DNA of 64,000 bases from Asanoa ferruginea (GTDB lineage Bacteria > Actinomycetota > Actinomycetes > Mycobacteriales > Micromonosporaceae). The stretch spans positions 1,054,001 through 1,118,000 of the forward strand of contig NZ_QUMQ01000001.1 in the NCBI RefSeq assembly GCF_003387075.1, in the 5' to 3' direction. The translations under genes were made by a program, and so were the position numbers. The notes under the pieces are model-generated. The model was not told where the DNA came from. It made no database searches and saw only the letters and a list, made by a program, of their open reading frames with translations. This document shows positions 25,919 to 35,735 of this stretch, piece after piece (positions within the stretch are counted from its first letter, which is position 1; each line of letters opens with the position of its first letter).

Positions 25919-28444
25919 TCAGGCTGACCCATCAGCCCGAAGAGGAAAGACCTGAGCCCGAGCCGAGTCAGTGAGCTGACTAAGCACGGCCACGATCTTG
26001 TCGGCAGGCATCGGCTTGAAGAAGTGATAACCCTGCGCCGCCCCGCACCCGAGAGTCTCAAGAGCAGCCCGCTGCGCGGCCGTCTCGACGCCCTCGGCGA
26101 CGACCCGCAGCCCAAGCTCTTGCCCCAGCCCGATCGTGAACCGCACGATCGCGGCCGCCTGGGGAGACTCGGCCATGCGCATCACGAAGGAGCGGTCGAC
26201 CTTGACCTCGTCGACCGGCACGCGGGCCAGGAAGGCCAGCGACGAGTAGCCGGTGCCGAAGTCGTCCAGGGCGATCCGCACGCCCATCGACCGCAGCCCG
26301 GCCAGGACCTCGTCGATGACGTCCTGCTCGCTCATCACGACGGTCTCGGTGATCTCCATGACCAGCCGGTCGGGGGTGACGTTGTGCTGGCGGAGCAACT
26401 CGGCGACGGCGTTGGGCAAGTGCTGGTCGAGCAGGTTGTGCGCGGACAGGTTGACCGCGATCGGCACGTCCATGCCGTGGGCGGCCACGTCGGCGGCGAC
26501 TTGCAGGGCCTTGTCGATCACATACAGAGTGAAGGCGCCCAGCAGGTCGCTCTCCTCGGCGGCCCGTACGAAATCGCCGGGCTTCAAAACGCCTCGCCGG
26601 GGGTGCTTCCAGCGGATCAGGGCTTCGACGCCGGTCGGTGCGCCGGTCGTCAGGTCTACCGCCGGTTGCAGCGCCAGGACGAGCTGGTCGTCGACCAGCA
26701 ACGCCTCGCGCAACTCGGCCAGCAGGGTGAGTTGGTCGGTGCTGCTCTCGTCGCGGCTGGGGTCGTAGCAGGCGGTGTTGCCGCCGCCGCCCTCCTTGGC
26801 CTGGCGCAGCGCGATGTCGGCGCGCCTGAGCAACTCGGGCACGTTGGCGCTGCCCGCGGCCGAGACCACGACGCCCGCCGAGGCGTCGACGGCCACCTGG
26901 ATGCCCTGGACCTCGGTCGGTGCGGCCACCGCGTCGGCCAGCTCGGCCGCCCGGTCCAGGGCGCGGGAGGTGCTCATCCGCTCGACCCCGGCGATCAGGA
27001 GCGCGAACTGGTCGACGCCGAGGCGGCCGAGTAGCTCGCCTGGGCCGGTCAGCGTGTTCATCCTGCTCGCCGCCGCCGCCAGCAGTTCGTCGCCCGCCGC
27101 GTGGCCCAGGGTGTCGTTGACCGTGCGGAAGCGGTTGATGTCGACGACCACCAGCGCGACCGGGTGGTCGCGGCCGAGGCGGCGCAGCGCGGCGTCGCCC
27201 TGTGTGATCACCGCGGCCCGGTTGAGCAGGCCGGTGGGTGCGTCGTGGACCGCGTCGTAGGACGAGCGTTCGCGCAGCAGCGACCAGGCGCGGTGGGTGA
27301 CGGCGTCGTGCAGGGCGACCGCCAGGGTGTCGCCGAAGGAGCGCAGCGCGAACTCGTCGCGGGCCGATGGCAGCGTCGGGCGCGGGAGCGCGACGCGGAT
27401 CTGGCCGACCAACTGGCCGCGCACGGTCAGCTCGCGGACCAAGGTCGACTCGCCGCCCTCGGTGGCCGGGCGCTCGTCGAGGTCGGCGACGCCCTCACCG
27501 CCGTCGGCGTCGCCGTGGTAGCGGCGCCAGCCGCCGTCCATCCTCACCACGTCGAGGTCGACGCGCTCGGCGACCAGCAGGCGCAGCGCGCCCGCTACGC
27601 CGGCCGTGGCCACCTCGTCTTCGTCGAGCTTCTTGAGTGCGCTGGTCGCGCCGGCGAACTCTTCCCAGGCGCGGCGTTCGTCGGCGGCGCGCAGCCGCTG
27701 GCCGTAGGTCTGCTGGAGCAGCCACAGCGCCGGCGGGAGGAGCAGCAGCCAGCGCGGGTCCTGGTGGACCATCGCGACCACGGCCAGGCCCACGACCACG
27801 TTGCCGACGAACATCAGCAGTTTGTCGTTGAGCGCGCGGAGCAGGGTGGCGAACAGCGGCACGCCGTGCACGAGGCGCAGCGTCACGACCGCGAGCAACG
27901 CGCCGACCAGCAGGTAGGTGAGTGCGCCGAGGATCAGTGCGAAGGCCAGCGGCGGGGTGAGCGGCGAGCCGATCGGGTCGGCCAGGCGGCACGCGACCGT
28001 GACCGCGGCGGCGACCGCGACCGTCTGGCACGCCGCGATGTGGACGACCTCGAGCGGCGTGCGGAGCTTCGCGAAGATGGAGAGCAGGAGCCAGGCGGCG
28101 CCGGCGCCGGCGAAGGTCGCAGCGGGCAGCCAGCCCGAGGGTGCGGTGTAGAGGCCGATGATCAGCGCGGCCTCGCCCCAGTTGACGGAGAGTCGACCGG
28201 AGCCGATGCGTAGTCGGAGGCTGGCGAGCTGGGCCAGGGCCATCACGCCGCAGGCGATCCCAAACCGGGCGACGGCGGGCACCTGGTCGTCGCTGGGGAC
28301 GGTCGCGGGCAGCAACAGGCCGGCGGTCGTGGCGACGACCGCGAGCACGATCAGGATGCCGGTGTAGGCGTGTGCCCGCGCGGGCACCTCGGTGGCCCCG
28401 GAACCTCGGGCCACCCGCCCCAGACCGGCACGCAGCGCGCTCAC
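25919..28444 (-). CDS. membrane-anchored c-di-GMP phosphodiesterase with degenerate GGDEF and intact EAL domain
   Basis: 841 residues. An N-terminal membrane domain of about 6-8 helices (residues ~25-240) is followed by a GAF-like region, a GGDEF domain and an EAL domain. The GGDEF site reads GRLGVDQFALL, so the catalytic G-G-D/E-E-F is lost and cyclase activity is unlikely. The EAL domain keeps the expected residues: GVEALIRWKHP, AVNLSAHNL, MEITETVV, DDFGTGYSSL, VKVDRSFV, VAEGVET and AQGYHFFKPMP. It should hydrolyse c-di-GMP to pGpG. GTG 28444 with GGGAG upstream is preferred; a TTG at 28486 is the alternative. Confidence 0.92.
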   Translation of the reverse strand: MSALRAGLGRVARGSGATEVPARAHAYTGILIVLAVVATTAGLLLPATVPSDDQVPAVARFGIACGVMALAQLASLRLRIGSGRLSVNWGEAALIIGLYTAPSGWLPAATFAGAGAAWLLLSIFAKLRTPLEVVHIAACQTVAVAAAVTVACRLADPIGSPLTPPLAFALILGALTYLLVGALLAVVTLRLVHGVPLFATLLRALNDKLLMFVGNVVVGLAVVAMVHQDPRWLLLLPPALWLLQQTYGQRLRAADERRAWEEFAGATSALKKLDEDEVATAGVAGALRLLVAERVDLDVVRMDGGWRRYHGDADGGEGVADLDERPATEGGESTLVRELTVRGQLVGQIRVALPRPTLPSARDEFALRSFGDTLAVALHDAVTHRAWSLLRERSSYDAVHDAPTGLLNRAAVITQGDAALRRLGRDHPVALVVVDINRFRTVNDTLGHAAGDELLAAAASRMNTLTGPGELLGRLGVDQFALLIAGVERMSTSRALDRAAELADAVAAPTEVQGIQVAVDASAGVVVSAAGSANVPELLRRADIALRQAKEGGGGNTACYDPSRDESSTDQLTLLAELREALLVDDQLVLALQPAVDLTTGAPTGVEALIRWKHPRRGVLKPGDFVRAAEESDLLGAFTLYVIDKALQVAADVAAHGMDVPIAVNLSAHNLLDQHLPNAVAELLRQHNVTPDRLVMEITETVVMSEQDVIDEVLAGLRSMGVRIALDDFGTGYSSLAFLARVPVDEVKVDRSFVMRMAESPQAAAIVRFTIGLGQELGLRVVAEGVETAAQRAALETLGCGAAQGYHFFKPMPADKIVAVLSQLTDSARAQVFPLRADGSA

Positions 28445-28542
28445 CGCCGACTCCCGCCCACGGGACGGTCGGCGGGACCTCGGCAATGATCGCCAAACGA
28501 CAGATCGCGCCGGGAGCGGCCGGCGATCGTCATCGGCGGCCC

Positions 28543-28590
28543 CCTTCCGCGCACGCCACGGAAACCCATGTGGGTCCCCACGGCGGAAGG
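28543..28590. promoter_or_regulatory. hairpin upstream of the EAL-domain gene
   Basis: CCTTCCGC (28543-28550) pairs with GCGGAAGG (28583-28590), enclosing the palindrome ACCCATGTGGGT. It lies ~100 bp upstream of the gene's start. I could not fit it to the GEMM c-di-GMP riboswitch consensus. The rest of 28445-28704 shows nothing else. Confidence 0.3.
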
Positions 28591-28704
28591 CTAAGCCAAA
28601 CGGAGTGGGCGCAACAGGGGGCAGACGTCTGGTTTGACCGTCAATGAATGGTGTCGTGCCTGGTCAACACCGGAATGACCAGTCTGGAACGAATCCAGTG
28701 CTGG

Positions 28705-28953
28705 TCAGGAACGGTCAATCGGCTCGGCGGGTTTCGCCGTGACAGATTTCGCGACGGTCGGATCCACGACACTGTCATCCTGACCGGGGAACCGCTCCGG
28801 CAGCCGCTTGAGGCGCTTGTTCATGTTGCGGATCAACAGGACCGTCGCGGTGCCCAGCAGGATGATGAGGAACAGCCCGGTCGGACCGGCCAGGCCGCCC
28901 TCCCTGGTGTCGCCGAAGTTGTTGACCGCGAGCACGCCGGCAACCGACAACAT
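28705..28953 (-). CDS. small single-span membrane protein following mca
   Basis: 82 residues with a hydrophobic helix around residues 25-42 (TGLFLIILLGTATVLLI) followed by a basic stretch (RNMNKRLKRLPERF), so the C-terminus is probably cytoplasmic. It follows mca in the same orientation by 47 bp. From memory M. tuberculosis Rv1083 is a small membrane protein in the same position beside mca (Rv1082), which supports this as a real conserved gene. GAAGGAGTGTC precedes the ATG. Function unknown. Confidence 0.8.
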   Translation of the reverse strand: MLSVAGVLAVNNFGDTREGGLAGPTGLFLIILLGTATVLLIRNMNKRLKRLPERFPGQDDSVVDPTVAKSVTAKPAEPIDRS

Positions 28954-29000
28954 GGCGACACTCCTTCGAACGGGGGGAACCCCACGCTACGCCCGCGCGC

Positions 29001-29882
29001 TCAGGCGGCGCGCACCGCCTCCCGGATGCCCGCGAACAGGTCGGATTCGGGCAGCGGGCTGTCGACCAGCGACTTGACCAGCTCGAAGTCTTCGGTCGGC
29101 CAGACCTTGCGCTGGATCTCGAGCGGAACCCGGAACCAGAAGCCGTCGGGGTCGACCTGAGTGGCGTGCGCCCGCAGGGCGTCGTCGCGCACCTCGAAGT
29201 ATTCGCCGCACTCGACCCGGGTGGTGACCCGGTCGCCCTTGTCTTCGCGGGTGTCCCACTCCTTGAGCCAGTCGGTGTAGGGCGACTCGAGCCCGGCCGC
29301 CAGCATCGCCTCGTGCATCGCGAGCACCTTGGACTTGCTGAAACCGAGGTTGTAGTAGAGCTTGAGCGGCTGCCAGGGCTCGCCGAGCTCGGGGTAGCGC
29401 TCCGGATCGCCGGCGGCCTCGAACGCGGCCACGCTGATCTTGTGGCACATGATGTGGTCGGGGTGCGGGTAGCCACCGTTTTCGTCATAGGTGGTGACGA
29501 CGTGCGGCCGGAACTCGCGAATCAGCCGCACCAGTGGTGCCGCGGCCTCCTCGACGGACTGGAGGGCGAAACAGCCCTCGGGCAACGGCGGCAGCGGGTC
29601 GCCCTCGGGCAGGCCCGAGTCGACGAAGCCTAGCCAGGCCTGCTTGACACCGAGGATCGCGCGGGCCGCGTCCATCTCCGCCCGGCGGATCTCGCTGATG
29701 TTCTCCCAGACGTCGGGTCGGTCGAGCTTGGGGTTGAGGACACTGCCGCGCTCACCGCCGGTGCAGGTCGCGACCAGGACGTCGACCCCCTCGGCCACGT
29801 AACGCGCGGACGCCGCCGCGCCCTTGCTCGACTCGTCGTCGGGATGTGCGTGCACCGCCATCAGACGCAACTGCTCAGCCAC
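29001..29882 (-). CDS. mca: mycothiol S-conjugate amidase
   Basis: Zinc amidase that cleaves mycothiol S-conjugates of toxins and antibiotics, releasing a mercapturic acid for export. 293 residues of PIG-L/LmbE type; the zinc site is [12 protein letters not shown] at residues ~12-23 together with [10 protein letters not shown]. Start GTG 29882 gives the typical N-terminus [16 protein letters not shown] and has GGGGGAG seven bases upstream; the frame is open for 48 further codons without homology. Presence implies a mycothiol-producing actinobacterium. Neighbours (DUF4307, greA, small membrane protein) match the mycobacterial mca locus. Confidence 0.94.
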   Translation of the reverse strand: MAEQLRLMAVHAHPDDESSKGAAASARYVAEGVDVLVATCTGGERGSVLNPKLDRPDVWENISEIRRAEMDAARAILGVKQAWLGFVDSGLPEGDPLPPLPEGCFALQSVEEAAAPLVRLIREFRPHVVTTYDENGGYPHPDHIMCHKISVAAFEAAGDPERYPELGEPWQPLKLYYNLGFSKSKVLAMHEAMLAAGLESPYTDWLKEWDTREDKGDRVTTRVECGEYFEVRDDALRAHATQVDPDGFWFRVPLEIQRKVWPTEDFELVKSLVDSPLPESDLFAGIREAVRAA

Positions 29883-30004
29883 GAACCTGCTCCCCCTCAT
29901 ACCTGCCGTGGGCCTGGTCATCCTCGGCTGCGAGGATGGAACCCTGCCATTCTGGCCGATCGCACCGACAAGAAATCGTCGGGCCAGCCTGAGGGGTGCC
30001 CCCG

Positions 30005-30439
30005 TTGACCGAGACGCATTCAGCAACCACGCCGGCCGCTCCGGTGTTCCCGCCCGGCCGATATGGCCGCCGGCGTGGACCGCAGCGTCGCCGACCGTGG
30101 CTGGTGGCCGGGCTTGCCCTGGTCACCCTGATCGTCGGCGGGCTGGTCGCGGTCCGGCTATATAAAAACTACGGCGACCCGGCGTACGACGCACAGGTAG
30201 TGACCTATACGGACATCGACGACACCGGCCTCACGCTGGTGTTCCGGGTGACCGTCCCAGAAGGTGGGCAGGCGACCTGCGTGCTGCGGGCCCGCTCCCG
30301 CGATGGCGCCACGGTCGGCACCCGGGACGTGCTGGTCAGGGACGAGCCCGGCGACGGGACCACGCAGGTCACAGAGCGGATGACGACGACCGGCAAGGCC
30401 ATGATCGGCGAAGTGCTGCGCTGCGTACCGGCTCAATAA
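30005..30439 (+). CDS. DUF4307 domain-containing membrane protein
   Basis: 144 residues: a Pro-rich N-terminus with a [10 protein letters not shown] motif, one membrane helix ([21 protein letters not shown], residues ~30-50) and a C-terminal extracytoplasmic beta-rich domain. The layout matches DUF4307 proteins that sit between mca and greA in actinobacteria (from memory, Rv1081c). TTG 30005 has GAGGGG eight bases upstream; GTG 29996 is possible but is too close to that Shine-Dalgarno. Divergent from mca with ~120 bp between starts. Function unknown. Confidence 0.82.
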   Translation: MTETHSATTPAAPVFPPGRYGRRRGPQRRRPWLVAGLALVTLIVGGLVAVRLYKNYGDPAYDAQVVTYTDIDDTGLTLVFRVTVPEGGQATCVLRARSRDGATVGTRDVLVRDEPGDGTTQVTERMTTTGKAMIGEVLRCVPAQ

Positions 30440-30526
30440 ACGGGTGTTTCGGGCGCGACACCTGTTCGTCGATCGCTGGTAAGTTGGAAGTTCGTACTTG
30501 TCACCCGCCACCCAAGGAGATCGTCT

Positions 30527-31027
30527 GTGTCCACGACCGACCGCGGGGCTCCCGTCACATGGTTGTCCCAGGACGCGCATGACCGGCTCCAGGCGGAGCT
30601 CGACGAGCTGATCGCGGCCCGGCCGGTGATCGCCGCCGAGATCAATGCCCGCCGCGAGGAAGGCGACCTGCGCGAAAACGGTGGCTACCACGCCGCCCGT
30701 GAAGAGCAGGGCAAGCAAGAACACCGGATCAGCTACCTCAAGGAGCTGTTGCGCACCGCGCAGGTCGGCGACCGGCCGAGCGCTGACGCGGTCGCGCCCG
30801 GCACGGTGGTGACCATCCACTTCGACGACGACGCCGCTGACACCGAGACGTTCCTGCTCGGTTCGCGCGAGATCGCCGCGACCACCGACCTGACCGTCTA
30901 CAGCCCCGAGTCGGCGCTCGGCAAGGCCATCCTGGGCGCGCACAACGGCGACACCGTGACCTACACGGCCCCGAGCGGCGCCGACATCAAGGTCACCGTG
31001 GTCACGTTCGCGCCGTTCGAAGGCTAG
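30527..31027 (+). CDS. greA: transcription elongation factor GreA
   Basis: Rescues backtracked RNA polymerase by stimulating transcript cleavage. 166 residues: an N-terminal coiled-coil finger with the acidic tip GDLRENGGYHAAREEQG near residues 45-60, and a C-terminal FKBP-like domain (VTIHFDDD; YSPESALGKAILGAHNGDTVTY). GTG start with AAGGAG about six bases upstream. The 3' end overlaps the convergent ilvA gene by the 4 bp CTAG. Confidence 0.95.
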   Translation: MSTTDRGAPVTWLSQDAHDRLQAELDELIAARPVIAAEINARREEGDLRENGGYHAAREEQGKQEHRISYLKELLRTAQVGDRPSADAVAPGTVVTIHFDDDAADTETFLLGSREIAATTDLTVYSPESALGKAILGAHNGDTVTYTAPSGADIKVTVVTFAPFEG

Positions 31028-32235
31028 GCGAAAGACACCACATAACCGTTGGCCCGCAGCGCACCGACCACCAGGTCCGAGTGCTCCGCGCCGCGGGTCT
31101 CGACCGACAGCGCGACCTCGACTTCGCCGAGCCGCAGGTGCGGGTTCTGCCGCTGGTGCACCACGTCGACCACGTTGGCCTGCTGGTCGGCGATCTGCCC
31201 CAGCAGGTTGGCGAGCTGGCCGGGCCGGTCGGTGCAACGCACCGTGATCTGCAGGAAGCGGCCGGCCGCCGCGAGGCCGTGCTCGATCACCCGCCGCAGC
31301 AGCATCGGATCGATGTTGCCGCCGGAGAGCACCGCCACCGTCGGCGGCTCGGCCTCGACCACGCCGGCGAGCAGGGCCGCGACGCCCGCCGCGCCGGCCG
31401 GCTCGACCACCAGCTTGCCGCGCTCGAGCAGCATCAGCAGCGCCCGGGAGATGTCTTCCTCGGTGACCGTGACGATCTCGTCGACCAGCTTCTCGACGTG
31501 GGCGAAGGTGATCTCGCCCGGGCAGCCGACCGCGATGCCGTCGGCGATCGTCGAGAAGCTCGGCAACCGGGTCGGCTCGCCCGCGGCCAGCGAGGCCGGG
31601 AAAGCGGCGGCGTTGGCGGCCTGCACACCGATCACCCGCAGGTGGGGGTTGATCGCCTTGGCGGCCACCGCGATCCCGGAGACCAGCCCGCCGCCGCCGA
31701 CGGCGGTCACGATGGTGCGCACCTGTGGGCACTGCTCGAGGATCTCCAGCGCGACAGTGCCCTGGCCGGCGATCACGTCGGGGTGGTCGAACGGGTGGAT
31801 GAACACGGCGCCCGTGCGGTCGGCGAACTCCTTGGCCGCGACCAGCGACTCGTCGACCGTGGCGCCGACCAGCTCGACCGCGGCGCCGTAGCCCTTGGTG
31901 GCGGCGACCTTCGGCAGCGGTGCGCCCTCGGGCATGAAGACGGTCGAGCTCGTGCCGAGCATCTCGGCGGCCAGCGCGACGCCCTGCGCGTGGTTGCCGG
32001 CGCTGGCCGCGACCACGCCGCGGGCGCGCTCGGCGTCGGTCAGCCGGGCGATCCGGACATAGGCACCCCGCACTTTGTACGAGCCGGCGCGTTGCAGGTT
32101 TTCGCACTTGAGCCAGCCCGGCCCGCCGAGCTGCGCGCTCAGCGGGCGGGACGGTTCGAGGGGGGTGGTGCGCACGACGCCGGCCAGGAGTTGCCGCGCC
32201 GCCTCGACGTCGGCGAGGCCGACCAGGTCCGTCAT
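31024..32235 (-). CDS. ilvA: threonine ammonia-lyase (threonine dehydratase)
   Basis: PLP enzyme deaminating threonine to 2-oxobutanoate for isoleucine synthesis. 403 residues: the PLP lysine is Lys54 in GSYKVRGA, with [10 protein letters not shown], the glycine-rich phosphate loop GGGGLVSG and a C-terminal ACT-like domain (~residues 325-400: [19 protein letters not shown]). One ACT domain and ~400 residues match the actinobacterial IlvA form. It stands alone, convergent with greA by a 4-bp overlap. Confidence 0.93.
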   Translation of the reverse strand: MTDLVGLADVEAARQLLAGVVRTTPLEPSRPLSAQLGGPGWLKCENLQRAGSYKVRGAYVRIARLTDAERARGVVAASAGNHAQGVALAAEMLGTSSTVFMPEGAPLPKVAATKGYGAAVELVGATVDESLVAAKEFADRTGAVFIHPFDHPDVIAGQGTVALEILEQCPQVRTIVTAVGGGGLVSGIAVAAKAINPHLRVIGVQAANAAAFPASLAAGEPTRLPSFSTIADGIAVGCPGEITFAHVEKLVDEIVTVTEEDISRALLMLLERGKLVVEPAGAAGVAALLAGVVEAEPPTVAVLSGGNIDPMLLRRVIEHGLAAAGRFLQITVRCTDRPGQLANLLGQIADQQANVVDVVHQRQNPHLRLGEVEVALSVETRGAEHSDLVVGALRANGYVVSFA

Positions 32236-32293
32236 GCCCCGATCGTCGCACTCCTGGCAGCCCCTGGCGCGGCGGGCCGGGTTGTAACCCGCG

Positions 32294-33028
32294 TCACCCG
32301 CCGATAACCGGGCTCGGGTCGACGGGCGGCGGGGGCGTGCCGAGGGCGCGGTTCTGCGCCTCGTACCAGCCTCGGTGCATCCGCTCCTCCTGCGCCGCCG
32401 ACACCCGCGGCACGACCAGGGCGAAGGCGGTCGCGGCCAGGACGGCCGCGACGGCGGAGACGGTCTGCGTGACGGCGACGCTCTGGTAGTGGTCGACCAG
32501 TGAGTCGAGGTCCGTCGCCACGGACTGGTTGTCGACCAGCACGCCGGCCAACTGGTCGGCCAGGTTGGCGGCCAGGAGCGCGATCCACCAGACGACGGCG
32601 AGGGCGCTGACCCACCGCTCGCGGCTGCTCTGCCGCGCCACGTTGGCCATCAACCTGCCGGGGATGACGGCGTTGGCGAACGGTAGGAACCAGCCGCCGA
32701 TGGCCCAGCCGGGGCTGAGCACGGGTTGGGTGTCCGGGAAGGCGTCGAGGTTCTTCCGGGCGCGCCAGAGCCAGATGATCGTCAGCACCAGCGCGCCGAT
32801 CTGGACGCCCGCCACCACGAACGAAAACGCCGGCGTCAGGTCTTCCAGGGCGATCGCGTCGTCGAGGTCGTTCAGGCCGGCCGCCGCCGCGACGCTGGCC
32901 CGGATCGCCCACACCAACGCGGCGAAGGCCACGTAGGCCAACGCCGCCAGCGCGACCATCGCGACCGCGGCGATGCCGACGCCGCGTACCCGATATGTCT
33001 TATGCCCTTCGTAGACCGCCTGGCTCAT
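32294..33028 (-). CDS. DUF4328 domain-containing membrane protein
   Basis: 244 residues with about six membrane helices. The hallmark segment WLWRARKNLDAFPDTQPVLSPGWAIGGWFLPFAN (residues ~90-120, given here as landmark pieces WLWRARKNLD and SPGWAIGGWFLPFAN) matches DUF4328. ATG 33028 has GGGGAGAG upstream; the open frame beyond it lacks homology. Function unknown. The nearest same-strand gene upstream (amidase) is 94 bp away. Confidence 0.87.
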   Translation of the reverse strand: MSQAVYEGHKTYRVRGVGIAAVAMVALAALAYVAFAALVWAIRASVAAAAGLNDLDDAIALEDLTPAFSFVVAGVQIGALVLTIIWLWRARKNLDAFPDTQPVLSPGWAIGGWFLPFANAVIPGRLMANVARQSSRERWVSALAVVWWIALLAANLADQLAGVLVDNQSVATDLDSLVDHYQSVAVTQTVSAVAAVLAATAFALVVPRVSAAQEERMHRGWYEAQNRALGTPPPPVDPSPVIGG

Positions 33029-33122
33029 GGCTCTCTCCCCGCTTGGTTGATCTTGGACCGGATGATTCTGCGGTCCGCGCCCGAGCGGGGAGGTCAACCA
33101 TGCGGCTCGATATCGACGCCGA

Positions 33123-34523
33123 TCAGGGGGTGCCGGCGGGGTCACCGACCCGCGGCCAGGAGGTGGCGTGCCGGGGCCAGGGCGCGGCAATTTCGAACTG
33201 GCCGGCGACGGCGAGCAGCAGCATCTCGCTGCCGGGCGGGCCGACGAGCTGCACGCCCAGCGGCAGGCCGTCGGGGCGGATGCCGACCGGCACGACCAGC
33301 GCGGGCAGGCCGGCCAGGTTCCACGGCGCGGCGTAGGGCGCGTAGCGCAGGCTGGTCATCGCGTTGGCCCGCCAGGAGCGCGCCGACCACCGCTCGGCCG
33401 CCGGCGGTGCCGCCGCCAACGCGGGGGTGATCAGCACGTCGACGCCGTGGTCGGTGAAGAAGTCGACGGAGCGCTGGCGCCAGGCGTCGCGGTCATCCTG
33501 GCGCACGTAGCCGCGGCGGGTGACCCAGTCACCGAGCGCGGCGTGCCGGCGCGTGCGCGGCTGGAGCGTGCCCCGGTCGAGCGCGTCGAAGTCGGCGTCG
33601 CTCGCGGCCGCGGCGAACCAGTGCGCCATCCCCTTGAGGCCCAGCGACATCGGATAGACCGGGTCGATGCCGGCGACGTCATGCCCGGCGTTGACCAGCA
33701 GCTTCGACGCCGTAGTGATCGCATCCCGGTTGGGCGCGTCGGGGCGGATGCCGGCCACCGGGGAGCGGGTCGACACCGCGAACCGCAGCCGGGCCGGCTC
33801 GACCAGCTTCTCCGGGCGGCGACCGGCGAGCACCGCGAAGACCAGCGCGGCGTCGGACACGCTGGTGGCGAACACGCCGTGCTCGCTGAGCCCGAACCAG
33901 CCGTCGGCGCCCAGCTCGCGGGGCACCACGTCGCGGCCGGGCTTGAGCCCGACCAACCCGCAGCACGCCGCCGGGATGCGCACCGAGCCCAGGCCGTCGG
34001 TGCCGTGCGCGACGGGCACCATGCCGCTGGCGACCGCGGCTGCCGCACCGCCCGACGAGCCGCCCGGGGTGCGGTCGGTGCGCCACGGGTTGCGGGTCAC
34101 GGCGGTCTCGTCGTCGGTCATCGCGAACAGCGCCAGCTCCGGCATCCGGGTGATGCCGACGGCGACCGCACCGGCACCGCGCAGCCGGCGGACCACCTCG
34201 TGGTCTTCGGCCGCGACCGGCGCCCGGGCGGCGGCCGAGCCGTTCCAGATCGGCGCGCCGGCGATGGCGGTGTTCTCCTTGATCGCCACCGGGACGCCGG
34301 CCAGCGGGAGGCTGGACAGGTCTTCCAGGACGTCGACCTCTTCGGCCTCGACGATCGCCGCGCCGGCCCGGATGGTCCGGAACGCGGACACGACCGGGTC
34401 GGCGGCGGCGATGTGGTCGAGATGATCGGCGACGACGCGCGTGGCGGTGGTGTCACCACGACGCACGGCGCGCGCGATCTGGCGCGCGGTCGCGCCGACC
34501 CAGCTCGGCACAGTCTCTGGCAC
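33123..34523 (-). CDS. amidase-signature family hydrolase
   Basis: 466 residues of the amidase-signature family. The Ser-cisSer-Lys triad is visible: Lys in GVPVAIKENT (~residue 81), the serine loop PGGSSGGAAAAVASG (~155) and the nucleophile in GTDGLGSVRIPAACCG (~180). Substrate unknown; not GatA, since no gatB or gatC lies nearby. GTG start with GGGGAGG seven bases upstream. Between a DUF4328 gene and metB on the same strand but with gaps that do not demand an operon. Confidence 0.9.
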   Translation of the reverse strand: MPETVPSWVGATARQIARAVRRGDTTATRVVADHLDHIAAADPVVSAFRTIRAGAAIVEAEEVDVLEDLSSLPLAGVPVAIKENTAIAGAPIWNGSAAARAPVAAEDHEVVRRLRGAGAVAVGITRMPELALFAMTDDETAVTRNPWRTDRTPGGSSGGAAAAVASGMVPVAHGTDGLGSVRIPAACCGLVGLKPGRDVVPRELGADGWFGLSEHGVFATSVSDAALVFAVLAGRRPEKLVEPARLRFAVSTRSPVAGIRPDAPNRDAITTASKLLVNAGHDVAGIDPVYPMSLGLKGMAHWFAAAASDADFDALDRGTLQPRTRRHAALGDWVTRRGYVRQDDRDAWRQRSVDFFTDHGVDVLITPALAAAPPAAERWSARSWRANAMTSLRYAPYAAPWNLAGLPALVVPVGIRPDGLPLGVQLVGPPGSEMLLLAVAGQFEIAAPWPRHATSWPRVGDPAGTP

Positions 34524-34569
34524 GGGCCACCCTCCCCATCGGGCCTACGCACCGCATCGTCTCAAGTGG

Positions 34570-35712
34570 TCAGCCGAGCGCGCGCTCCAGGTCGGCCAAC
34601 AGATCGTCAGCGGTTTCGATGCCGACCGACAGTCGCACAAGATCCGCTGGAACTTCAAGCGGGGACCCGGCCGCGCTGAGGTGCGTCATCCGGCCGGGGT
34701 GCTCGATCAAGGACTCGACCCCGCCCAGCGACTCGGCCAGGATGAACAGCTTCGTGCTCTCGCAGATGCGTACGGCCGCCTCTTCGCCGCCGGCGGCGCG
34801 GAACGAGACCATCCCGCCGAACCGCTTCATCTGCTTGGCGGCCGTCTCGTGCCCCGGGTGGCTGGCCATGCCCGGGTAGAGCACCTCGGCGACCGCCTTG
34901 TGCTGACGCAGGTAGTCGACCACCCGCTCGGCGTTGTCGCAGTGCCGATCCATCCGCACGCCGAGCGTCCGGATGCCCCGCAGCGTCAGCCAGGCATCGA
35001 ACGGCCCGTTGACCGAACCCATCGCATTCTGGTTGTAGGCGAGCCGCTCACCGAGCTCGTCGTCGGAGACGATCAGCGCGCCGCCGACCACATCGGAGTG
35101 CCCGCCGATGTATTTCGTCGTCGAATGAACCACCACGTCGGCGCCCAGGCTCAGCGGCTGCTGGAGGTAGGGCGACGCGAACGTGTTGTCGACGACCAGC
35201 AGCGCGCCGGCGTCGCGGGCCAGCGCGGCGGTGGCGGCGATGTCGTTGATGCCGAGCAGCGGGTTCGACGGCGTCTCGATCCAGATGACCTTCGTCTGAC
35301 CCGGCCGGATCGCGGCCCGCATCGTGTCGATGTGGTGGATGCTCGCGGCGGTCCAGGACAGCCCCCAGCGCTCGGCCACCTTCGAGAAGAGCCGGAACGT
35401 GCCGCCGTACGCGTCGTCCGGGATCACCACGTGGTCGCCCGGCTGGCAGACGGTGCGCAGCAGGGTGTCTTCGGCCGCGAGCCCGCTCGCGAACGCCAGG
35501 CCGCGGCGGCCACCCTCGAGCGCGCGCAGGCACTCCTGGAGGGCGTCGCGGGTGGGGTTGCTGGAGCGGCTGTATTCATAGCCCTCGCGGGGCACACCGA
35601 CGCCGTCCTGGGCATACGTGCTGGTCTGGAAGATCGGTGGCACGACCGACCCGGTGCGCGCCTCCGGATCCTGGCCGGCGTGGATGGCGAGCGTCTCGAA
35701 ACCGTAGGTCAT
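34570..35712 (-). CDS. metB: cystathionine gamma-synthase
   Basis: PLP enzyme of the Cys/Met-metabolism family; condenses an O-acyl-homoserine with cysteine (or performs gamma-lyase chemistry). 380 residues: YEYSRSSNPTRDALQECL at ~45-60, the Tyr/Arg region, and the PLP lysine in STTKYIGGHSDVVGG near residue 200. From memory metB (Rv1079) and cbs (Rv1077) are close together in M. tuberculosis; here they are 13 kb apart with unrelated genes between. The gene starts 23 bp from a divergent HIT gene. Synthase versus lyase cannot be decided from sequence. Confidence 0.9.
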   Translation of the reverse strand: MTYGFETLAIHAGQDPEARTGSVVPPIFQTSTYAQDGVGVPREGYEYSRSSNPTRDALQECLRALEGGRRGLAFASGLAAEDTLLRTVCQPGDHVVIPDDAYGGTFRLFSKVAERWGLSWTAASIHHIDTMRAAIRPGQTKVIWIETPSNPLLGINDIAATAALARDAGALLVVDNTFASPYLQQPLSLGADVVVHSTTKYIGGHSDVVGGALIVSDDELGERLAYNQNAMGSVNGPFDAWLTLRGIRTLGVRMDRHCDNAERVVDYLRQHKAVAEVLYPGMASHPGHETAAKQMKRFGGMVSFRAAGGEEAAVRICESTKLFILAESLGGVESLIEHPGRMTHLSAAGSPLEVPADLVRLSVGIETADDLLADLERALG

Positions 35713-35723
35713 TGGATGGAGGC

Positions 35724-35729
35724 TAGTCT
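35724..35729 (+). promoter_or_regulatory. -10-like box of a probable leaderless HIT gene
   Basis: TAGTCT ends six bases before the GTG start at 35736, so the transcript would start at the initiation codon. The whole divergent intergenic region with metB is only 23 bp, leaving no room for a usual leader. Confidence 0.5.
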
Positions 35730-35735
35730 TCGTCG

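Noticed and set aside
28500-28600. c-di-GMP riboswitch upstream of the EAL gene
   Set aside because: A GCGGAAGG stem is present but the conserved GEMM core sequences could not be matched.
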